NCBI GenBank assembly: GCA_036939755.1
Contig: JALLAZ010000854.1
Coordinates: forward strand, 1-11,661
Length of the DNA: 11,661 nucleotides
Direction of reading: 5' to 3'
From: Stephanodiscus triporus
Lineage: Eukaryota > Bacillariophyta > Thalassiosirophyceae > Thalassiosirales > Thalassiosiraceae
Shown here: positions 7,098 to 11,661 of the stretch, piece after piece
Position numbering within the stretch: position 1 is the stretch's first letter
How the letters are laid out: every line of letters begins with the position of its first letter
Made by a program: the position numbers and the translations under genes
Notes under the pieces: generated by a model
What the model was told of the DNA's origin: nothing
The model's database searches: none
What the model saw: the letters and a program-made list of their open reading frames with translations, nothing else

Positions 7098-10000
7098 TTA
7101 ATTAAGCGCCACGGTTGAGTTTGCACTTCTCACTCCATTCAGAATTTCCTTCTCCAGATCGCTAAGCGCAGACAATTCAACGCAACTAGATTGCACACGG
7201 AGACCACTGGTGCCTAGGATGGCATCCACTTCAATTTTAGACGGGAGCTCGACCAATACATCATCACCGTCAATCTTGACAGGGAAAGTGATGATCGAAA
7301 GATCTCCGTCAAGCTGATGTCCATCGGCCAAGGAAAATTGCTTCTTGTGCAACGGACAAGCAACTTTTGAAATCCCTGCAGCATCGCCAATAATGCCTTG
7401 TGAAAGGACAAAAGCCTGCTTATGGGGGCACATATTCTGAGTGCAGTACCATTCCCCTTGCTTGGCATTGTTGAAAACTGCAAGTTGGGAGTCACCATAG
7501 AGTATGGTAGAGCCGACATTAGGGGCAAAGTCAGAAGTTTTGCCCACTGTCACCCATGTCTTCTCAGAACGAGAAAAGACATTAATATCTTCTGGTTTCC
7601 AGTTCGTTTGGGGCTTTCCATCTGCAGGCCAGTCCGTGGGGCGCAACTGACCACGCATATCGATGAACTCAATCATTTCTTCGCGAGATTGATTCTCATC
7701 GGTGTTGACGAACTGCTTAAACTTGGCCCGGCGCTCAGGATCCTTGACGACCTCGGCCCATTCATCATGGTAGGTATCGACAAGGTGTTGCATGCGACTG
7801 TCCAGCTCATCACAGATGCCCAGAGAGTCTTCGATGATGACCTCCTTGAGATGCTCAATGGGTCCACCGCCATTCTTTCCACTCGGAAGCTTAGCCTGCC
7901 AGGGTGCCGTGCGCTCCAGTCTGTCTGCGGTGAGGATGTAATACATAATGTAGCGGTCAAGGTACTTGATGACAGTGTCCTCGTCGATATCAGTAGCAAG
8001 GAGCTCAGCATGAACTGGATTGACGCCACCATTTCCGCCAACGTAGAGGTTGTAACCATTCTCAGTCGCAATCATTCCAAAATCTTTTCCTTGAGCTTCC
8101 GCGCACTCGCGGACGCAGCCGCTGACTGCACTCTTCATCTTATGAGGGGAGCGAACGCCCTTGTAACGGTTCTCGACTCTAATTGCAAAGCTTACAGAGT
8201 CCTGAACTCCGAACCTGCACCAGGTGGAGCCTACACAAGACTTGACGGTACGAAGGGCCTTTCCGTAAGCATGCCCTGACTCTAGGCCTACAGAGCCCAG
8301 TTCCTCCCAGATATCAGGAAGCTGGTGCTTGGATGCACCAAAAAGGTCGATACGCTGAGCTCCAGTAATCTTCGAGTATAGGTTGTACTTCCTTGCTGTC
8401 TCGCCCATCTGGATAAGCTGTTCAGGAGTAATTTCACCTCCGGGAACACGTGGAACAACAGAGTAAGAACCTCCTCTTTGCATGTTGGCTAAAGCACGGT
8501 CATTGGTGTCTTGAAGCTGATCCCTTCCATCATCCAGAATGACTCCGTTGTAAATGGAAGCAAGGATGGAGCCTACCGCTGGCTTGCAAATTTCACAACC
8601 ATCCTAAAATTAATGATACAGTTAGCAAGAGTGAATACATGATCTGCCACAAACAGAAGTTCCGTAAGAAGTGATGAGTCGAATCGTATTACTCACCCCA
8701 TGTCCATGCTTTGCGAGAATCTTCTCAAAGCTATCTACCGATGTCGGTTCAGCGTCAGTTCGCACAAGCGCCATCAGCTCCGGCCTCGAGTAGGCGAAAT
8801 GCTCGCACAAGTTATTCGATAATTTCCCGCCCATCTTCTCGAGTTCTTCGGCGAGGATTTTCTTAACATCAGGTTCGCAGCCGCCGCATCCCGTGCCCGC
8901 CTTGGAGCAGACCTTGACTTCCTTCAGCGTCGCCGTAACGCCGAGTCCCTTGATCGTGTCGACGATGTTACCGCGGGAGACGTCATTGCAGGAGCAGACT
9001 TGGGTATTGGGATCCGTGGAAAGCTCCGCTTCTTTGACCTCACCGCGAGCGGAGGCCGGGGCCAACAACATCGCCGGGTTCTCAGGCAGCTCCCCTCCCT
9101 TCGTGGCGAGCGCATGGAGCTTGGTGTAGTCGGCGGCATCGCCGACGAGGATGCCGCCGCGAAGCTTGGTTCCCGCCTTGTTGAAGATCAGCTTGCGGTA
9201 AATTCCACCGAGGGGGTCGTTCCAGACGAGGTTGGAAACGTCGGGATCGTCAGGACTCGGCTGGTTCTCGCCGAACGATGCCACATCGCAGCCCAGGAGC
9301 TTCAGCTTGGTCGACAGATCCGCTCCGGTGAAGGCGGGCAGCTGTTCGAGGCCGAGCTCGATGCCGAGTTCCTTCTCGGCAACGACCTTGGCGCAAACGC
9401 CGGCCATGTCGTACCCGGGCGCGATGAGACCGTAGATGAAGTTATTGTAAAGGGCGATCTCCCCGATGGCGTATATGCCATCGGCAGACGTCTTCAGCTG
9501 CTCGTCGACGATGATCCCGCCCCGTTCGCCGACGGCGATGTCGGTGCCCCTTGCGAGCTCGTCGCGGGGCTTGATGCCGGCGCTGACGACGATCATCTGG
9601 ACGGGGAGGTCGTCCCACCCCTCGTTGCTGAAACGCAAGGCCGAGACGGGGGACATGCTGTCGTTGTCCGTGGAGCCGTCCTCCCCGACGAAGGATTCGG
9701 TCCTAGCGCCGCAGTGAATTTGCAGGCCCATGCCCTCGATCACGCCGACGAGGGCGTCGTGGCCGCCTTGATCGATCTGGACCGTCGCACAACGTTAGGG
9801 AAAGGTGAGTCACGATGCCAACGGGCGAGGACGACGAAAAAAAAGAGAAAATAATATTCGACTCGCGAATCCCACCTGACGGCACATGAGGATGGGCGCG
9901 AACTCGATAATGTGCGACTTGACGTTCATGTCGGCTACGGCCTTCGCTGCCTCGAGACCAAGCAGTCCACCGCCGATGACGGCGGCACTCTGGACGTTAT

Positions 10001-10708
10001 TTTCTTTGACGTACGCGAGCATGTTCTCGAGATCTTCTATCGTCTGTTATTTTGATTGGGGATGCGGTTCGTTGGATGTAACGTGAGTGAGAAATCAATA
10101 TCGACCATTTCAGGGGGGGGAGGGGGGCAGTGGATGGAGAATCAATAAAACACACACGACTGCCTACTCACCCTGTAAACGAACACTCCGGGACGCTGTC
10201 TCCCGGGAATGGGCGGAACGAACGGGAACGATCCGGTGGCGAACACCGCGACGTCGTAGTCCAGGGTCTTCCCGCTCGCGCCGACGATGGTCTTGGACTG
10301 CGTGTCGATCGACACCGCCTTGTCGTTGAGCAGTAGCTCGACGTTGTTCTCCTCGTACCACGGCGTACGTCCGTTCTCGTCGAAGTCGGACGTCATGGAC
10401 AGCGCCGACGGATCGCGCGTCTCGAAGTACGACGTCAGCTTGACGCGATTGTACGCCGCGCGCGGCTCCTCGCAGAACGTGGAGATGGTGCACCTCTTGT
10501 CCTTGTCGAGGTCGATTAGGTTCTCCATGAAGCGCTGTCCGACCATGCCGTTCCCGATGACGACAACGCGCTTCTTGGCCTCCGCGTCTCCGTTGACGGC
10601 GGCGTTCAGTGCCGTGCGACGGGCGAAGTTGGAGGATGCCTTGAAGGATTGCACGGCATCGTTGGAGATGCCTGATAGGAAGAGAGCGATGTATGCCGAC
10701 CTCTTCAT
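7098..10708 (-). CDS. NIRB: NAD(P)H-nitrite reductase, NirB-NirD fusion
   Basis: This enzyme reduces nitrite to ammonium with NAD(P)H through FAD, [2Fe-2S], [4Fe-4S] and siroheme. Four exons (10708-10172, 10043-9876, 9776-8697, 8603-7098), all in phase 0, give 1096 residues. Domains: presequence (about 1-45); FAD-binding fold with IGNGMVG (51-57) and ATGSFPF; NAD(P)-binding fold with IGGGLLG (202-208); BFD-like [2Fe-2S] domain with Cys496, 498, 532 and 535 (CSC...GTGCGGC); DGCEICKPA (596-604); siroheme/[4Fe-4S] domain with Cys718, 724, 758 and 762 (Cx5C...Cx3C); and a C-terminal NirD-like Rieske domain with Cys987, His989, Cys1011 and His1014. The Rieske ligands, absent from E. coli NirD, are present, as in fungal and algal fused enzymes. 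The ATG lies in an AAACATG context and precedes a presequence with AVQSF, Ser/Arg-rich residues and TALNA, which resembles a diatom plastid bipartite leader. Complete, with no broken motif. Confidence 0.96.
8604..8696 (-). other. NIRB intron 3 (93 nt, phase 0)
   Basis: The donor is GGG|GTGAGT and the acceptor ATTTTAG ending at 8604. GCTAAC upstream fits a branch site. It joins KHGHG to DGCEICKPA, the contiguous order in NirB proteins. Confidence 0.92.
9777..9875 (-). other. NIRB intron 2 (99 nt, phase 0)
   Basis: The donor is CAG|GTGGGA and the acceptor GGTCCAG ending at 9777. CCTAAC, about 20 bases before the acceptor, fits a branch site. It joins LMCRQ to IDQGG. Confidence 0.9.
10044..10171 (-). 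other. NIRB intron 1 (128 nt, phase 0)
   Basis: The donor is AGG|GTGAGT after Arg179 and the acceptor AATAACAG ending at 10044. It joins VFVYR to TIEDLENM. On the plus strand the intron contains a G8-A-G6 run at 10113-10127. Confidence 0.92.
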
Positions 10709-11330
10709 GTTTGTGCCAAGTAGTGAGTATGATATCTACTTATTTTGCTGGGATAATTATGTGATGGCGGAGGATGCCGAGAGAAATAATTGTGAGGATC
10801 TTTGGTAAATTTTCTGTGGTTCATGCCTGCCCGCATGCCGATATTGATATTGCCGGATGGAAGTCAGAGTCGGGGCGGGTGTGCCGGCCACCTGAATCTG
10901 AAAGCCGATCATCTGGCTCCGCATCCAGCCAGCTTGCGCAAAAGAAAAAACTGGATTCGTCAAGCGAAGCTACCTCTTCCCGACTCCGGCAGTGGTAATA
11001 AACCTACAAATTCCTATGTGGATGAGTTGCCTCCTGGGTTCGGAATTTTTTCTCTACTCGAAGATACCTTTCTTTGATATTATTATTTTTATTATGTCAC
11101 ACATGGTGGAAGTTGATGTTGAGTTTGGGGGGCAGGGGGGCTTTTATTCTCTCGTGCCCCCTTTCTGCCGTCCGCGCCAGCCCATGCCACAAAAAAACAT
11201 CAGGCAAAAGAGAGAAGAGAGAGCGCCCGCCGGCCAGCAAACCAGGGAAGACGAGAAGAGGTGTGACATATCGTAGCGGCTTCGCAGGCGGTCGGATGTC
11301 GCCCTCCTCCGCCCTTCGTCAGAACAACAA
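10709..11330. promoter_or_regulatory. Divergent promoter region between NIRB and the membrane-protein gene
   Basis: The 622 bases between two divergent starts hold no convincing gene; frames of 68-94 codons are present on both strands but have neither family resemblance nor coding composition. A G6-CA-G6 run (11127-11140) and an AT-rich patch (about 11075-11096) stand out. A 12-codon upstream frame (11296-11334) ends overlapping the ATG at 11331. No nitrate-response element can be named from sequence alone. Confidence 0.5.
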
Positions 11331-11587
11331 ATGACGAACGACCCTCGCGGCCATCGTCAACGGCCGCAGCTGCATCATCATCATCGTCGTCATCATCATC
11401 ATCATCCCACCAGGATAAAGTCGTTCCTGCTACGTAATCGCGGCCGCCCCCTGCGCACAGTCCTGATCCTAGCCGTCGTCGCGTCCGCCGTCGTCCTGTA
11501 CCTCCGCGCGCTCCTCGGTCGGGACGTCGGCTCCGGATTGCACGCTCTGATAAACGCGGGGATAATCGTCGACGGAAGGAACTCCTC

Positions 11588-11619
<32 letters not shown>

Positions 11620-11661
11620 ACGCGTATGCGCCTCTTTGGGGGGGCAGGGGTAGGACTACGA
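11331..11661 (+). CDS. N-terminal part of a His-rich single-pass membrane protein (runs off the edge)
   Basis: An ATG in an AACAACAAATG context opens a frame of 110 codons that is still open at the window end, so the gene is partial. The N-terminal 42 residues are basic and His-rich, with runs at 15-18 and 21-25 and many Arg. A hydrophobic segment follows at about 43-58 (TVLILAVVASAVVLYL), then more polar sequence with DVGSGLHALINAGIIVDGR and a run of nine Ser (88-96). A short basic tail, one membrane span and a lumenal continuation are the layout of a type II membrane protein, such as many Golgi glycosyltransferases or sulfotransferases. No catalytic domain is reached, so the function cannot be named. 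The start resembles that of the reductase gene (AACAACATG). It diverges from NIRB and shares its upstream region. Confidence 0.6.
11372..11406. repeat. CAT/CGT trinucleotide run encoding the His tract
   Basis: CAT repeats interrupted by two CGT codons encode HHHHRRHHHHH at the start of the membrane protein. A TCG run at 11592-11618 encodes its Ser tract. Both are coding microsatellites like those in the acidic-protein gene. Confidence 0.85.

Noticed and set aside
7422..8279. 285-codon plus-strand frame opposite nitrite reductase exon 4
   Set aside because: It is antisense to the siroheme and Rieske domains, whose motifs are unmistakable on the minus strand.
9000..9854. 284-codon plus-strand frame opposite nitrite reductase exon 3
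   Set aside because: It is antisense to a GC-rich conserved exon. It crosses intron 2 and ends in intron-like AAG-rich sequence.
11074..11334. 86-codon plus-strand frame upstream of the membrane-protein gene
   Set aside because: It covers promoter-like DNA and overlaps the ATG at 11331. Only its last 12 codons matter, as a possible upstream frame.
1..11661. Search for tRNA, rRNA, transposon ends, CRISPR arrays and bacterial operon features
   Set aside because: No T-loop/anticodon pattern, terminal inverted repeats, transposase motifs or regular spaced repeats were seen. The spliced genes show eukaryotic nuclear DNA.

Overview
This window looks like nuclear DNA of a stramenopile alga, most likely a centric diatom. 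The evidence is indirect: short spliceosomal introns of 78-140 bases with GTAAGT or GTGAGT donors, genes packed a few hundred bases apart, a NAD(P)H-nitrite reductase fused to a Rieske domain behind a plastid-like presequence, and many trinucleotide runs inside coding sequence. No marker fixes the species.

Seven protein genes can be supported, and they alternate strand without exception. From the left: an acidic, low-complexity, probably nuclear protein (355-1302, +); a five-exon p23/Sba1-type Hsp90 co-chaperone (3315-2328, -); a RibD C-terminal-type reductase of riboflavin synthesis (3537-4499, +); an unrecognised two-exon Ser/Asp-rich protein (5592-4615, -); a secreted or membrane-anchored tartrate-resistant-type purple acid phosphatase (about 5994-7013, +); a four-exon NirB-NirD assimilatory nitrite reductase of 1096 residues (10708-7098, -); and the start of a His-rich, single-pass membrane protein that runs off the right edge (11331-11661, +). 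Splice joins were built by eye. Each restores one open frame that matches family motifs, or, in the unrecognised gene, simply stays open to a stop.

The alternation gives divergent pairs (p23/reductase, unknown/phosphatase, nitrite reductase/membrane protein) that must share upstream DNA. It also gives convergent pairs with very short gaps: 115 bases between the reductase and the unknown gene, and 84 bases between the phosphatase and the nitrite reductase. The one large gene-poor stretch is 1303-2327.

The genes do not form one pathway. Two serve nutrient acquisition (phosphate release and nitrite reduction), one cofactor synthesis and one protein folding. I found no CRISPR array, mobile element, rRNA or tRNA, and no convincing new multi-gene system. 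The best leads are a Lys in place of the near-invariant His in the phosphatase GNH(D/E) motif, the unrecognised protein with a duplicated SRxEFYR motif and a Cys-Cys C-terminus, the plastid-like presequence on the nitrite reductase, and a composition shift inside that same gene.
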